From positions 1-53,765 of IMG/VR virus record IMGVR_UViG_3300023181_000008: DNA of 53,765 bases. One strand, written 5' to 3'. Positions 1-8,456 of this stretch are shown one piece after another. The first letter of the stretch is position 1; each line of letters opens with the position of its first letter. The notes below the pieces were generated by a model. The model was not told the origin of the DNA. It worked only from the letters and a program-made list of their open reading frames with translations, and ran no database searches. This DNA comes from a virus. The position numbers and the translations under genes were made by a program.

Positions 1-99
1 AAACGGCTTAGTATGTATAACATTACCGCTTAAGTTGGTAGTTTGCGCCTGTACCCCTAACGATACTAAAAACGCTATTATTAATAATTTAAATTTCAT
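1..99 (-). CDS. Partial: first 33 codons of fibre-like protein (duplicate of 53639-53737)
   Basis: This is the amino-terminal piece of the 532-residue fibre-like protein whose full copy is at 52139-53737. It begins with a Sec signal peptide (MKFKLLIIAFLVSLGVQAQ) and runs off the left edge of the window. It is a consequence of the contig ends overlapping, not a second gene. Confidence 0.9.
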   Translation of the reverse strand, partial: MKFKLLIIAFLVSLGVQAQTTNLSGNVIHTKPF

Positions 100-127
100 A
101 TATTTAGTTTAGTGTTAATCTTCTTCT
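1..127. repeat. Terminal direct repeat (left copy)
   Basis: These 127 bases are identical to 53639-53765. A short exact overlap of this size at the ends of a contig is typical of a circular assembly closed on a k-mer of 127, so it most likely marks an assembly junction and not a biological terminal repeat. It falls inside the start of the fibre gene and the end of the next tail gene. Confidence 0.93.
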
Positions 128-996
128 TTATCGGGGTCAGTAGGAAACGGCATGGCATTATCGGGTCCGATGCTGTAATTATTGATATCGCTTTGATCTC
201 CACCGTTCCATCTTGCTACAATATATCTCATTTGCCCAAAAGGATATGCATCATTGGGTTCGAAATAAAACCATCCGCCTAAAAGGTCTCCGACCTCAGC
301 AGCGTAAATCTCTTCATTGCCTACAATTGTGTTGTCTTGCCAACCATATCCTTTGTGTAAAATTTTTCGTTCAGTAAATAAAGCAGGTCTATTGTAGTAA
401 TCTACAGGGTCAACAGTAACAAACCCTGCTGCCGAATTGCTTTCGCTTGATGAATCTATTTGGCTACTTGTCATAAGCAGCTTATTCGGTGGCAAGTATT
501 TACCATCTGGATATTCTATACCCCCGGGCGAAACTAAATAGTTAACTAAGTCCTGTAACTTTATAGTTTTAGCTGAATCAATTTTAGACGCTATCTTACC
601 TGTTGTTTCATTAACGTATAGTATCTGACCATTACGACCTGTAAAGCTATCAAAAGTGTCTAAAAGTTGCTTAAACGCGTTAACGCCGGAGACACTACCG
701 ACTACGTCAACGCTTACGTAAAAATTTTCTTCAACAAGATGTGCCATTAATTCATCAACGGTAACATCTGCACCATTCATGTTTTTAGTCGGGTCTAAGT
801 TGTCTATATAATTTATAACATTCCATTGCACATCTTTAAGAAGCACACCGCCTGTTAACGTTTTGGTAGTTATGAAATTACCCAACGCTGTGCCAGTATA
901 AGCACTTGCCCCACCTCCTTGCGGGTTTAAATTACTTACATACTTCCAATACCTCGGAGATATTTTAGTTATCGTTAAACTCGTTATCTGTTCCAT
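115..996 (-). CDS. Putative tail/baseplate-associated structural protein (293 aa)
   Basis: Unrecognised 293-residue protein directly downstream of the 463-residue tail protein (2 nt gap) and 15 nt upstream of the fibre-like gene, so it sits in the distal-tail part of the late operon. It is acidic at its end (DPDKEED), has no signal peptide or membrane segment, and contains phrases such as GQILYVNETTGKI that resemble host-recognition or fibre-attachment proteins. A role in the tail tip or in fibre attachment is inferred from position only. Confidence 0.65.
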   Translation of the reverse strand: MEQITSLTITKISPRYWKYVSNLNPQGGGASAYTGTALGNFITTKTLTGGVLLKDVQWNVINYIDNLDPTKNMNGADVTVDELMAHLVEENFYVSVDVVGSVSGVNAFKQLLDTFDSFTGRNGQILYVNETTGKIASKIDSAKTIKLQDLVNYLVSPGGIEYPDGKYLPPNKLLMTSSQIDSSSESNSAAGFVTVDPVDYYNRPALFTERKILHKGYGWQDNTIVGNEEIYAAEVGDLLGGWFYFEPNDAYPFGQMRYIVARWNGGDQSDINNYSIGPDNAMPFPTDPDKEED

Positions 997-998
997 AG

Positions 999-2390
999 TT
1001 AAGGTAATTCAAATTCAAAAACATTAGAAAGCACTAAGCCGTATGTACTGCCCCCATCATCATATCTAACCCTAAAGTATTTTATCGTTCCCGATGAAGT
1101 TGGGGGTATTATGCTAAATTCAGTAGCCTGTGAGTTTGCAGGTATCGTAGTTATTCCATTTATCCATGTTACACCATCGGTAGAAACATCTACTGAATAG
1201 CCAAAGTAAAACAAAGGCGCAAAATTACGCTGTATATAAATTGTATAATATCCGTTACCTAACGGCAGTTTACGACCTGTAATATTATTTATAAATATAA
1301 CGTTAGATTTTACTTGTAAAGCATTAGACCTGGTATTTGTTGGCGGGTGGAATACGCTGTAAAAAAAGTCGTTATCTAAATAATCATAAACATTTATAGT
1401 CTTAGGGTTTTCCTGTGTTGCTAAATACCCGTTAGGCCATAACACACCATCTAAGCTCCAACTAAACACTAATTCATCATTAGGCGGTATGTTAAGCGTT
1501 TCATAAGTATATTTAACCTGATAATTATTAAGCCCATCAAGTTCGGTTAGTTCAATGCTGTAGTTAATTTCAGGGTCAGGCAAAGGTATTGGCGCATAGT
1601 CAGGATCGTATCTGTCTGCATAATTACGCAACAGAATTACTTCAGTTTGTAAGTGATTTTCAAAGCCTTCAAATCTTGGTGTGTCGGTTGGGTCTTTTTT
1701 GCCAGTCCTTATAAGATCGCTGTAAACATATTTATTCCTGAATATCGACTTAAATAGCTTTAATACCCTGGCATCAATAACATCGGTTAGCCAAATCTCA
1801 TAATCAGTAATCGATACAGCATTATTACGTTCTCTGCCTGTTGTAGTCTCGGTATAATTAGTTATACTTTCATCCTCTGATTCCTGCGAGTAGTAAATGC
1901 GAAGTTGAGTAGATAGCATTGTGTCGCTATCTTTATTTTTATAATCCCAACGGCTTGTATATTCTTTTTCGTCAGCAGTGATGTAAAAAGGGCTGCTAAA
2001 GTATTCTTCGTTATCCCCGTTAATAATCTTTAGGTATATTAGTTGCAGCCCGGCATCAAACGGTATATCTGCTAGACTCCAAACTATCTGCGGCAATCCT
2101 GTATTGGGGTCGTTAAAGTTTTCCAATACGTTAAATGCATCAGTTATATCTGCTAATTCGTTACCACACATATCATAAACAAACACATTCCAATCTTCAA
2201 GCTCTACACCATCTCGTGTATAAGTCCTTTGTATATATGGGTAATTATTTTCTAAAGTCTGCGCATCACTTAGGTTAATTGGTATTAGCTGCACCCCCGA
2301 GAAGTAATACTGATTCATTACGGGGCTGTTACGGTAGTACATAGCCTCTTCGAATGTGTGTTCTAACCGTATGAATGTAGTTTGCTGCAT
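999..2390 (-). CDS. Putative distal tail protein (463 aa)
   Basis: A 463-residue protein rich in Tyr, Asn and Thr, with beta-sandwich-like segments in its second half (ELVFSWSLDGVLWPNGY; SVDVSTDGVTWINGI) resembling Ig-like or fibronectin-like modules of tail proteins. It follows the 871-residue tail protein in the same direction, separated from it by the plus-strand cassette 2507-5645. It likely forms part of the tail tip. No catalytic motif is seen and the exact family is not recognised. Confidence 0.68.
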   Translation of the reverse strand: MQQTTFIRLEHTFEEAMYYRNSPVMNQYYFSGVQLIPINLSDAQTLENNYPYIQRTYTRDGVELEDWNVFVYDMCGNELADITDAFNVLENFNDPNTGLPQIVWSLADIPFDAGLQLIYLKIINGDNEEYFSSPFYITADEKEYTSRWDYKNKDSDTMLSTQLRIYYSQESEDESITNYTETTTGRERNNAVSITDYEIWLTDVIDARVLKLFKSIFRNKYVYSDLIRTGKKDPTDTPRFEGFENHLQTEVILLRNYADRYDPDYAPIPLPDPEINYSIELTELDGLNNYQVKYTYETLNIPPNDELVFSWSLDGVLWPNGYLATQENPKTINVYDYLDNDFFYSVFHPPTNTRSNALQVKSNVIFINNITGRKLPLGNGYYTIYIQRNFAPLFYFGYSVDVSTDGVTWINGITTIPANSQATEFSIIPPTSSGTIKYFRVRYDDGGSTYGLVLSNVFEFELP

Positions 2391-2467
2391 ATTGAGCGTA
2401 AATATAAGGCTAAATAAAATAAGTTAAAAATAAATTTAATTTAGTATACTTAATTAAAATAAAGTTG

Positions 2468-2475
2468 TATATTTG
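2468..2475 (+). promoter_or_regulatory. Bacteroidota-type promoter -7 box (TATATTTG)
   Basis: TATATTTG matches the TAnnTTTG minus-7 consensus of Bacteroidota promoters. It lies 31 nt before the ATG at 2507 and would drive the first plus-strand accessory cassette. No clear TTG minus-33 element is visible. It favours the ATG at 2507 over the earlier one at 2465, which is upstream of the predicted transcript start. Confidence 0.7.
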
Positions 2476-2506
2476 TACTCAGATAACAACAACAAAACAA
2501 TTTATT

Positions 2507-2752
2507 ATGACAACTACAGCAATGAATACTTTAGATACACTTTTCCCTTTTACTGATAAAGAAATCCGTTTTTTAAACGCAGAAGCTTCTTTACTTGAAG
2601 TAAGCAAGGATGATATTAACCTTAGTGATTACTTATCTGTAAAGGCTTTAAGTCTATACGAAGAGCGAAAAAATAAAGGACAATATCCATTTACTTTAAA
2701 ATATATGCTTGGCAGGTCTTACTTTTTAATGAACGGTAAACTATTAGCTTAG
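2507..2752 (+). CDS. Hypothetical protein, first gene of cassette 1 (81 aa)
   Basis: 81-residue unrecognised protein. The start at 2507 (MTTTAMNTLDTLFPF) is preferred because an upstream in-frame ATG at 2465 overlaps the promoter box. It is helical and charged in its middle part, with no membrane segment. Its stop overlaps the GTG start of the next gene, so it is translationally coupled in a 12-gene plus-strand run ending at the terminator 5671-5698. Confidence 0.7.
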   Translation: MTTTAMNTLDTLFPFTDKEIRFLNAEASLLEVSKDDINLSDYLSVKALSLYEERKNKGQYPFTLKYMLGRSYFLMNGKLLA

Positions 2753-2913
2753 TGAGTAATTATAATCATGCTTTATTTATTCTTAAAGAGGAAAAAAGGC
2801 AATTGGAAACAATTTTAAAATCATGGAAATCTTTACACCATGAGGAAGCTAAAAAAGTAAGAGAAACAAAATTAAAGGATTTAAACGAAGCAATTAAAAA
2901 ACTTGAATTATGA
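2752..2913 (+). CDS. Small helical phage protein with GTG start (53 aa)
   Basis: A 53-residue protein read from GTG (SNYNHALFILKEEKRQLE...) that fills the space between two other coding regions. It is almost wholly charged helix and resembles a short protein common in Bacteroidota phages (HAL.ILKEEK..L...L..W...). Its GTG overlaps the previous stop by one base, and its last bases overlap the next ATG (ATGA), which supports it as a real coupled gene. Confidence 0.72.
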   Translation: MSNYNHALFILKEEKRQLETILKSWKSLHHEEAKKVRETKLKDLNEAIKKLEL

Positions 2914-3206
2914 AAAATATAAAAAAAGGCGATATTGTAAATGTTAGGGTTGATAAGGATGGACATTTCAAAGAGATACATAATGCTATTGTAAAAGAAG
3001 TATATAATTACTCAAATTTCACTGAATTACATATTGTAAGGTGCGACAATACTACAATCGAGGGAAATATGGGATTTATGGGGGTTGACGGTAGATATAA
3101 TATTGATTTGGTAAGCTTGTCAAATAATAATATACAGTATTGTTATAAAGACAGAAAAGAAGTCAAAACTATGGTTTGTAAATGTCCTGGTATTTGTAGA
3201 GATTAA
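2910..3206 (+). CDS. Hypothetical protein with SH3/KOW-like start (98 aa)
   Basis: 98 residues, starting MKNIKKGDIVNVRVDKDG, a pattern typical of small beta-barrel (KOW/SH3-like) phage proteins. The C-terminus holds three cysteines (CKCPGIC), a possible metal site. Start overlaps the stop of the preceding 53-residue gene. Function unknown. Confidence 0.65.
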   Translation: MKNIKKGDIVNVRVDKDGHFKEIHNAIVKEVYNYSNFTELHIVRCDNTTIEGNMGFMGVDGRYNIDLVSLSNNNIQYCYKDRKEVKTMVCKCPGICRD

Positions 3207-3248
3207 ACTAACCATGGGCGGTTAATAATAAAAAAAACAACAACAACC

Positions 3249-3443
3249 ATGAGAACAATAGATTTAGTAGAAAGACAATTAGCGATAGCGGTTAAAAAAG
3301 GTCAACCAAGAGTTGCTAAAAATTTAGAAGCTGAATTAGCTGAACTCAGAGCTAATAGACCTGCTACTGTAGCATTATATCCGGCCAAACAATTCAATGA
3401 TACTTTAGATAACCGTGCAGCGTTTGCATTTTATAATTCTTAG
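3249..3443 (+). CDS. Hypothetical small helical protein (64 aa)
   Basis: 64 residues; the first half is a charged amphipathic helix (VERQLAIAVKKGQPRVAKNL). It lies 42 nt after the previous gene and 2 nt before the next. The A-rich stretch immediately before the ATG fits the A-rich ribosome entry sites of Bacteroidota. Function unknown. Confidence 0.65.
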   Translation: MRTIDLVERQLAIAVKKGQPRVAKNLEAELAELRANRPATVALYPAKQFNDTLDNRAAFAFYNS

Positions 3444-3445
3444 TT

Positions 3446-3691
3446 ATGTCAATTTACATTTATACAGGTAGGTCTAATGAATTAGATCACAATCAACAAA
3501 GCAATAACCCTAATCCATTTCAAGCAGTTAAGGTTAAATTAGACTGTAATGGACACTTTATATTGCCTGAGTTTAGATTCATGCTTAACGGTGTAAAACA
3601 GAAGTTTCATCCATGCAACTTTAGAGAAGCAACATTTACTGAAAAAATAATTTTTAAGCTATTAAAAAATGAGCAGGATAAAGTTGCATAA
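3446..3691 (+). CDS. Hypothetical protein (81 aa)
   Basis: 81-residue unrecognised protein; overlaps the next gene by 23 nt in another frame. No membrane segment or cysteine cluster. Annotated as coding because of tight packing in the operon and ordinary amino-acid composition. Confidence 0.6.
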   Translation: MSIYIYTGRSNELDHNQQSNNPNPFQAVKVKLDCNGHFILPEFRFMLNGVKQKFHPCNFREATFTEKIIFKLLKNEQDKVA

Positions 3692-3866
3692 CGATGGTGT
3701 TAACGAAATAGTCTTTAAACCATCTACCAAAAAGGTAGTAATAGGCATTGATATACATTCATGGCACAAAGCAAAATACATATCTTTTAAAGCTACTACA
3801 CAAGAGGAAGCGTTAAAAATAGGCAAACAGTATGTAAATAAAAAAAGCCAATTAAAGATAGCTTAA
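3669..3866 (+). CDS. Hypothetical protein (65 aa)
   Basis: 65-residue basic protein (many Lys) with a beta-beta-alpha look: VVIGIDIHSWHKAKYISFKA then a helix EEALKIGKQYV. Overlaps the preceding gene by 23 nt and precedes the next by 2 nt. Unknown function. Confidence 0.6.
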   Translation: MSRIKLHNDGVNEIVFKPSTKKVVIGIDIHSWHKAKYISFKATTQEEALKIGKQYVNKKSQLKIA

Positions 3867-3868
3867 CC

Positions 3869-4252
3869 ATGTACATAGTAAACCACTACCCAAATTTAGG
3901 CGCTACTGAGGTTGTAGAGATACAAAACCCCGATAACCTTGAACTATTTATTAACGCCAATACACTTGATGTATGGGAAAATAACCCTTTTTATAATATG
4001 AGAAAAATTGGAATCTCAGTTATTACTAAAACCAAAGAAGATTACGAAAAAGTACAGGTATTCTTAACTAAAAAAGTAGCCTATATAGATTGGGCTCCTC
4101 AAATGGAACATACCGAAACTGCAATAGTTTTAAAAGCCAATAAAAACTCCGATTTTAGTTCGGGCTCTGTTGGTTCTGCCGAGTATCAAAGATCATGTGG
4201 TATTGTTACTTTGCCTTTTATAGAAAACCTTTCAGAATACTTAATTAACTAA
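3869..4252 (+). CDS. Hypothetical protein (127 aa)
   Basis: 127-residue soluble protein, unrecognised. Its TAA stop shares two bases with the ATG of the next gene (TAATG), a sign of translational coupling. No motif that would indicate an enzyme is visible. Confidence 0.65.
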   Translation: MYIVNHYPNLGATEVVEIQNPDNLELFINANTLDVWENNPFYNMRKIGISVITKTKEDYEKVQVFLTKKVAYIDWAPQMEHTETAIVLKANKNSDFSSGSVGSAEYQRSCGIVTLPFIENLSEYLIN

Positions 4253-4398
4253 TGAAAAACACTAACCCAAAAGGCGCGGGACGACCTAAAAAATACGATG
4301 AAGAATCGGCACATATCCAATTCAAGGTTCCCGCGTCAAAATCAGAACATATAGTAAAAGTTATTAACCGGTACTTAGATAAATTTAGGAAGAAATGA
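4252..4398 (+). CDS. Small basic GRPKK-type protein (48 aa)
   Basis: 48 residues: an N-terminal GAGRPKKYDEE stretch (like an AT-hook or the arm of ribbon-helix-helix proteins), a short strand IQFKVPAS and then a helix. This layout matches small phage ribbon-helix-helix-like DNA-binding proteins. ATG overlaps the preceding stop and its TGA overlaps the next ATG, so it belongs to the operon. Confidence 0.65.
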   Translation: MKNTNPKGAGRPKKYDEESAHIQFKVPASKSEHIVKVINRYLDKFRKK

Positions 4399-4727
4399 CA
4401 GAACAATTAATAAGCTTTGATACGGCTGTATTAGCGAAAAGAAAAGGACTTAGTATTAAGACTGAAATGACATACGAATACGGGGGTCACATAGTTCACA
4501 AATCATGGCTTCCTGTTAAATCAAATCCTTTTTTGCCATGTTGTACTCAAAGCCTTTTACAAAAGTGGCTTAGGGAAACACACGATATTAAATTATGTGT
4601 ATCATGGACTGATAATGATAAATACCTTTTTGAAATAAACCATAAGCAAGATGGTATGTCAGGGTTCGATACCTACGAAGAAGCTTTAGAAGATGGATTA
4701 GTTTACGCATTACAATTAATAAAATAA
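4395..4727 (+). CDS. Conserved phage hypothetical protein (110 aa)
   Basis: 110 residues ending with YEEALEDGLVYALQLIK, the tail of a small protein family widespread in phages of Bacteroidota. Contains an adjacent Cys pair (PCCTQSLLQKWLRE). Function unknown. Overlaps the previous gene by 4 nt and lies 4 nt before the YopX gene. Confidence 0.68.
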   Translation: MTEQLISFDTAVLAKRKGLSIKTEMTYEYGGHIVHKSWLPVKSNPFLPCCTQSLLQKWLRETHDIKLCVSWTDNDKYLFEINHKQDGMSGFDTYEEALEDGLVYALQLIK

Positions 4728-4731
4728 AATC

Positions 4732-5124
4732 ATGAGCAGAGAAATAAAATTTAGGTCTTTTGATAAAGTTAGAAAGATGTTTGTGCCACAAGGCGAAATT
4801 GTTTTTTATAACTATGGAGAAAACTATATAGGTGTAATACCTAATTGCCAAGAATACTGTTATGTTGAATACAAACAGGACGATTTCGTAGTTGACCAAT
4901 TCACAAGCTTGCAAGACAAAAACGGTGTAGATATTTATGAGGGCGATATTGTTAAAGTTAGAGGCACTAAAAGAATTGGAGTATATATAACAGAGGTTAT
5001 TTTTTCAGCTCCATGTTTTATGCTTAAAATAAACAATACATATTTAACAGATGTTTCTTCTTTACGTTTTTGTGAAGTAATCGGAAACATACATCAAAAC
5101 CCTGAACTTTTGAATCATGAGTAA
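4732..5124 (+). CDS. YopX family protein (130 aa)
   Basis: Recognised by the N-terminus SREIKFRSFDKVRKMFVP and the signatures FTSLQDKNGVDIYEGDIV and VIGNIHQNPELL, all standard for YopX (PF09643), a beta-rich phage protein family of about 130 residues first named in Bacillus phage SPbeta. Full length. The biochemical role of the family is not known. Confidence 0.9.
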   Translation: MSREIKFRSFDKVRKMFVPQGEIVFYNYGENYIGVIPNCQEYCYVEYKQDDFVVDQFTSLQDKNGVDIYEGDIVKVRGTKRIGVYITEVIFSAPCFMLKINNTYLTDVSSLRFCEVIGNIHQNPELLNHE

Positions 5125-5329
5125 ACTACTATTCAACAGTGAAGAAAGGATGATGCTAAGGTTTTATCCCGAGACATTAACAGGCGCGCTTTTAAATCTA
5201 AAATTAGCCGGTTTAATATTTGAAAGAGTGATATATAGAGAAAGCAAAATACAGTGGGCTTTATATAAGCTATTTCCGCCTAAAAAATCATTAGTTCAAC
5301 TTGGTGTAAGAAAAGATAAACATGAGTAA
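5117..5329 (+). CDS. Hypothetical protein (70 aa)
   Basis: 70-residue basic protein, no recognised domain; starts 8 nt inside the YopX gene and ends 8 nt inside the next gene, in line with the tight overlap of this operon. Function unknown. Confidence 0.6.
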   Translation: MSKLLFNSEERMMLRFYPETLTGALLNLKLAGLIFERVIYRESKIQWALYKLFPPKKSLVQLGVRKDKHE

Positions 5330-5645
5330 AGTAATAATAAAATTAGCCGACATAGAATTTATAGTAGGACAAGAATACGAATTTTCAGATGTGCTGCAGT
5401 CAGAAAAGGAATTTAAAGTAGAATGGGTTAAAGGTGTACTAGGAGGTTATTGCCCACACCCATATAGCGCTAATTCTTTTGTGTCTGATACAAACCAATG
5501 TTTTTACTATTGCAGGCACATTAATCCACTCAATGATGCCATAGACCACATAAATTACCTTATCATGCATAAATATAGAATGCAAAATAACATTAAGGAT
5601 GATTTAAAAGGCATTGTAAAAATGATTACCTTAACTACTTCATAA
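5322..5645 (+). CDS. Hypothetical protein, last gene of cassette 1 (107 aa)
   Basis: 107-residue soluble protein with cysteines in YCPHPY and QCFYYCRH, a possible Cys/His metal site. Last gene before the terminator at 5671-5698. Unrecognised. Confidence 0.62.
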   Translation: MSKVIIKLADIEFIVGQEYEFSDVLQSEKEFKVEWVKGVLGGYCPHPYSANSFVSDTNQCFYYCRHINPLNDAIDHINYLIMHKYRMQNNIKDDLKGIVKMITLTTS

Positions 5646-5670
5646 GGTTAAATATTAAGGGCAAATTAAA

Positions 5671-5698
5671 CCACTCCATAATAAGAGTGGTTTTTTTT
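5671..5698 (+). terminator. Rho-independent terminator between convergent genes
   Basis: CCACTC, an 8-nt loop, GAGTGG and a run of eight T. It ends cassette 1. The stem overlaps the stop region of the convergent tail gene on the minus strand, where it is followed by TTTAATTTG, so it may work weakly in that direction too. Confidence 0.88.
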
Positions 5699-8312
5699 AT
5701 ATATATAAGGCATATTCCATTAAGGCACTACTTAACGCCTCGCTGCTTTCAAATACACCTGAATTGTTTATCTGTACCCTATCGTAACGCACTTTGAATA
5801 ACATTAATCCCGTAACATCGAATATTGTTATTTCGCCAAATTCATCGGTGCTAAACTTAATCCCGGCAGGCTGTATTTCATCGTTTAATATAATAGTACC
5901 CCCCGATGCCCATATTTTAAGTAAAAACTGTTCGTATTTCTCTTTTACCACGCAATCAAATGTACCAATCATTTCGTCAACCTCATAATCGCCTGGTTTA
6001 ATTGGCAGCCACGCACCCTCTTTTATGTAGCCTTTAACAGGTAGGTTTGTAACAGGATCGTAAACTTGGATATATCCCGCTTCCGACACTACAGCGTCAC
6101 GCATACGGATAAATTCGGCTAAACTCATAACAATGCCTGTGTTTATTAAGAAAGGCGTTAATATCGCTCCTGTAGGCGTAAAGTTGCCACCCTCTACAAT
6201 AGTAGGTAAATCCCTAAACTGTGTGGTTGCTGTTGGGTTGAATTCGTATTTAGTAACGTTAACTGGCTGTCCTTTTTTAAACATGCAGTTCGTGGCAAGT
6301 TCCTCTTTGTATCGCTCTTGTGTAATACGGCCTATTGTATCGACTAAATTAGCGAAGTTATCGCCATCCGATATGTTTTCTATAAGTCCAAACTCTTCGT
6401 TAGTTCGATTAGTTAAAGTAACACTTGGGTCTACATAGTAAACAAACGTTGTGTTTTCTTCTTCTATGTTTACAGGGGTTACACCAATTGCTAAAAGCGT
6501 TAATACTTTAGGCGTTACTTCCTGTACTGAATATAGCCCTAAATTGTCTCCTGTACCTATTACGAATGTAGAACCAACGTAAACACCCAATTGCGCCCAA
6601 CTAAATGTGCTATCGGTTGTAAGCCTTAATATATTGCCGTTTGCCCTGTGTTGTAGTGTGGCTGTTTCTTTGTATTGAGTGCCTGGCGGTAATGGCACGC
6701 AATCAATAATAACAATCTTACCATCATCCTGTGTTGTGGTGTTTTCGCTAATCTCCTGCGACTTGCTTTGCATATCAGCTATTAGGAACGGATCTGCAAT
6801 AAATTCTATAGTGGATTCCCGCGTATTTGTTACATGAGTATTAGGCAGTTTAATTTCAATATTACCATGTACAATATCATAACTATTACCTTTTTCGTTC
6901 TCCTTTTGGGCGGCATAGTTTGAGTACGAAAGCTTAAATAGGTTGCAGGCATATTCAGGGTTTATGTCCCTGCTAAACTCTCCTGATTGCTCATTATAAG
7001 AACCTATGAAGTAATCCCTGTAGTGGTCACGATAAGCCGCTTTAATCTCAACTATGTTGCCGTTTAACTGATAGTCGCCATTTGACCACGGAACGATTAA
7101 CCCCTCAATTAGCTGCTTACATGTCATGTTAAACGGCTTATCTGTAAGTCCACGCATCAATGGAGCTGTAGTAAGGTATCTATTGTAATATTCTCCCTGC
7201 GTGTCTAACCTTGGCGCGGATATATCTACGCCCGATGCCGATTTAACTGTATATCTTGCGGCATCAATAAGCCTGACTACTTTTACTAAGGTATTACGTC
7301 CAACCCCTTTAGTAGTTATTTCCATTGTGTCAGCGCTAAACTCAATTAAAGAGTTGCTTACAGGTGTTGCGCCAGGTGTTGAAAACGGTTGAAATACGCT
7401 AATCTGAATCCATATTTTGCCTGTAGTCTGTATTAAAGGCAATGGCACGGTATAATCCTGATTAATTATGTTTACGTTAGCTGTAGTGTCTAAAAGTGTA
7501 ACCGATTCAAATTCGCCCGTTACATAGCTAATGCCGTAATTTACTTTTATTTGGGTACGCACATTAAAACCCGATGTACTTACGCCTAAATTAAGACCTT
7601 TAATGGTTATTACGGTATCGTTAAGGTTTGTTTTAGCGCGTATGTAAGTCTGTTGGTCGCGTATGGTTTGGTATTCTGATTCAGGCGCAGGATGGTTAGT
7701 AACGGCAAAGTTCTCAAACGGAACATTAGTATCTTTAATATCAGATAATACCAGTTCGTTAAATGGTGCTATAAATGCAGCATCCTGACCGTAACCCTGA
7801 AAACTACGGCTTATCGGTTCTCCGCTAAATTTCCATGAGCTTGTGGCGGTAACAGGCTTAGCTTTTAATAGTATCGTATCGGTTTGCACCCTGTTTATAG
7901 GATTGCCCTTAGTATCTGTATCGTTAAACAAATTTGTAGTAACCTCGTAATTCTCTTTAAATTCGCTGTTTACCTGTACAAAAACAACCTCGGCACTTTC
8001 GTAGTTATGGCTAAAACGTTCCATATCGGCACGCAGCACTATTTCGCTGCCGTTGCCTAAGTCTATATTGTAGTATATCTCTGCCTGATGCCCGTAAACT
8101 TTAAACTCGTGGATCCATATATCTAAGTGGTGTTTAGGGAAGCGTTGTAGCGTATAGCTTGCTTCTCCGTTACCTGAATAGAATGTATCTACTCCTTTTC
8201 TACCATCTGGGCGCGATATGGTAAAACCCACTGAATCCCACCCTGTAGGCTCGTCAGCTTCTTTTTTACCAAACCCCGATGTTACGAATGTGAAAAAATG
8301 TTTTATAGGCAT
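5697..8312 (-). CDS. Large distal tail structural protein (871 aa)
   Basis: 871 residues, downstream of the tape measure in late gene order (with a plus-strand cassette between them), the position of distal-tail or tail-associated hub proteins in siphoviruses. Sequence is beta-rich with many Thr, Asn and Val; its start MPIKHFFTFVTSGFGKKEADEPTG is soluble with no signal peptide. No peptidase or lysozyme motif is seen. A TATATTTG box at 8317-8324 sits only 4 nt before the ATG, so its transcript may be leaderless. Role as baseplate/hub component is inferred from position and size. Confidence 0.72.
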   Translation of the reverse strand: MPIKHFFTFVTSGFGKKEADEPTGWDSVGFTISRPDGRKGVDTFYSGNGEASYTLQRFPKHHLDIWIHEFKVYGHQAEIYYNIDLGNGSEIVLRADMERFSHNYESAEVVFVQVNSEFKENYEVTTNLFNDTDTKGNPINRVQTDTILLKAKPVTATSSWKFSGEPISRSFQGYGQDAAFIAPFNELVLSDIKDTNVPFENFAVTNHPAPESEYQTIRDQQTYIRAKTNLNDTVITIKGLNLGVSTSGFNVRTQIKVNYGISYVTGEFESVTLLDTTANVNIINQDYTVPLPLIQTTGKIWIQISVFQPFSTPGATPVSNSLIEFSADTMEITTKGVGRNTLVKVVRLIDAARYTVKSASGVDISAPRLDTQGEYYNRYLTTAPLMRGLTDKPFNMTCKQLIEGLIVPWSNGDYQLNGNIVEIKAAYRDHYRDYFIGSYNEQSGEFSRDINPEYACNLFKLSYSNYAAQKENEKGNSYDIVHGNIEIKLPNTHVTNTRESTIEFIADPFLIADMQSKSQEISENTTTQDDGKIVIIDCVPLPPGTQYKETATLQHRANGNILRLTTDSTFSWAQLGVYVGSTFVIGTGDNLGLYSVQEVTPKVLTLLAIGVTPVNIEEENTTFVYYVDPSVTLTNRTNEEFGLIENISDGDNFANLVDTIGRITQERYKEELATNCMFKKGQPVNVTKYEFNPTATTQFRDLPTIVEGGNFTPTGAILTPFLINTGIVMSLAEFIRMRDAVVSEAGYIQVYDPVTNLPVKGYIKEGAWLPIKPGDYEVDEMIGTFDCVVKEKYEQFLLKIWASGGTIILNDEIQPAGIKFSTDEFGEITIFDVTGLMLFKVRYDRVQINNSGVFESSEALSSALMEYALYI

Positions 8313-8316
8313 AGTG

Positions 8317-8324
8317 CAAATATA
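8317..8324 (-). promoter_or_regulatory. Promoter -7 box (TATATTTG) for the 871-residue tail gene
   Basis: TATATTTG on the minus strand followed by CACT and then ATG. With the normal spacing of transcription start about 5-7 nt after the box, the mRNA would start at or next to the start codon. Confidence 0.6.
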
Positions 8325-8336
8325 ATAAATATGTTG

Positions 8337-8344
8337 TAAGTTTG
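8337..8344 (+). promoter_or_regulatory. Promoter -7 box (TAAGTTTG) for cassette 2 and leader RNA D
   Basis: TAAGTTTG fits TAnnTTTG. It is back to back with the minus-strand promoter at 8317-8324 and precedes leader RNA D by 9 nt, the same spacing seen in leaders A and B. Confidence 0.7.
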
Positions 8345-8349
8345 CTCCG

Positions 8350-8442
8350 TTGCCTTCTCACATTATCGCAACCAAAAAACATTATACGAACCCGTATATG
8401 AAGCAGACGTGAGAAGCTGTGGATTATACGGGTTTCTTATTT
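8350..8442 (+). ncRNA. Leader RNA D: pseudoknot attenuator-like leader of cassette 2
   Basis: 5' segment CTTCTCAC (8354-8361), an A-rich linker, then a hairpin with arms CCCGTATA (8391-8398) and TATACGGG (8425-8432) followed by a U-rich tract. The hairpin loop contains GTGAGAAG (8409-8416), a perfect 8-nt complement of the 5' segment, giving an H-type pseudoknot. After it comes CTGTGGATT, nearly identical to CTGTTGATT in leader B. Same design as leaders A (25.4 kb), B (31.2 kb) and C (34.3 kb). The start codon is 24 nt downstream of the hairpin, longer than the 11 nt in the others. Could act as attenuator, translational switch or terminated small RNA. Confidence 0.72.
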
Positions 8443-8456
8443 TATATTTTTAAGCT

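Noticed and set aside
4588-4914. Minus-strand open frame in cassette 1
   Set aside because: Covers two well-supported plus-strand genes including YopX; composition is that of an antisense frame.
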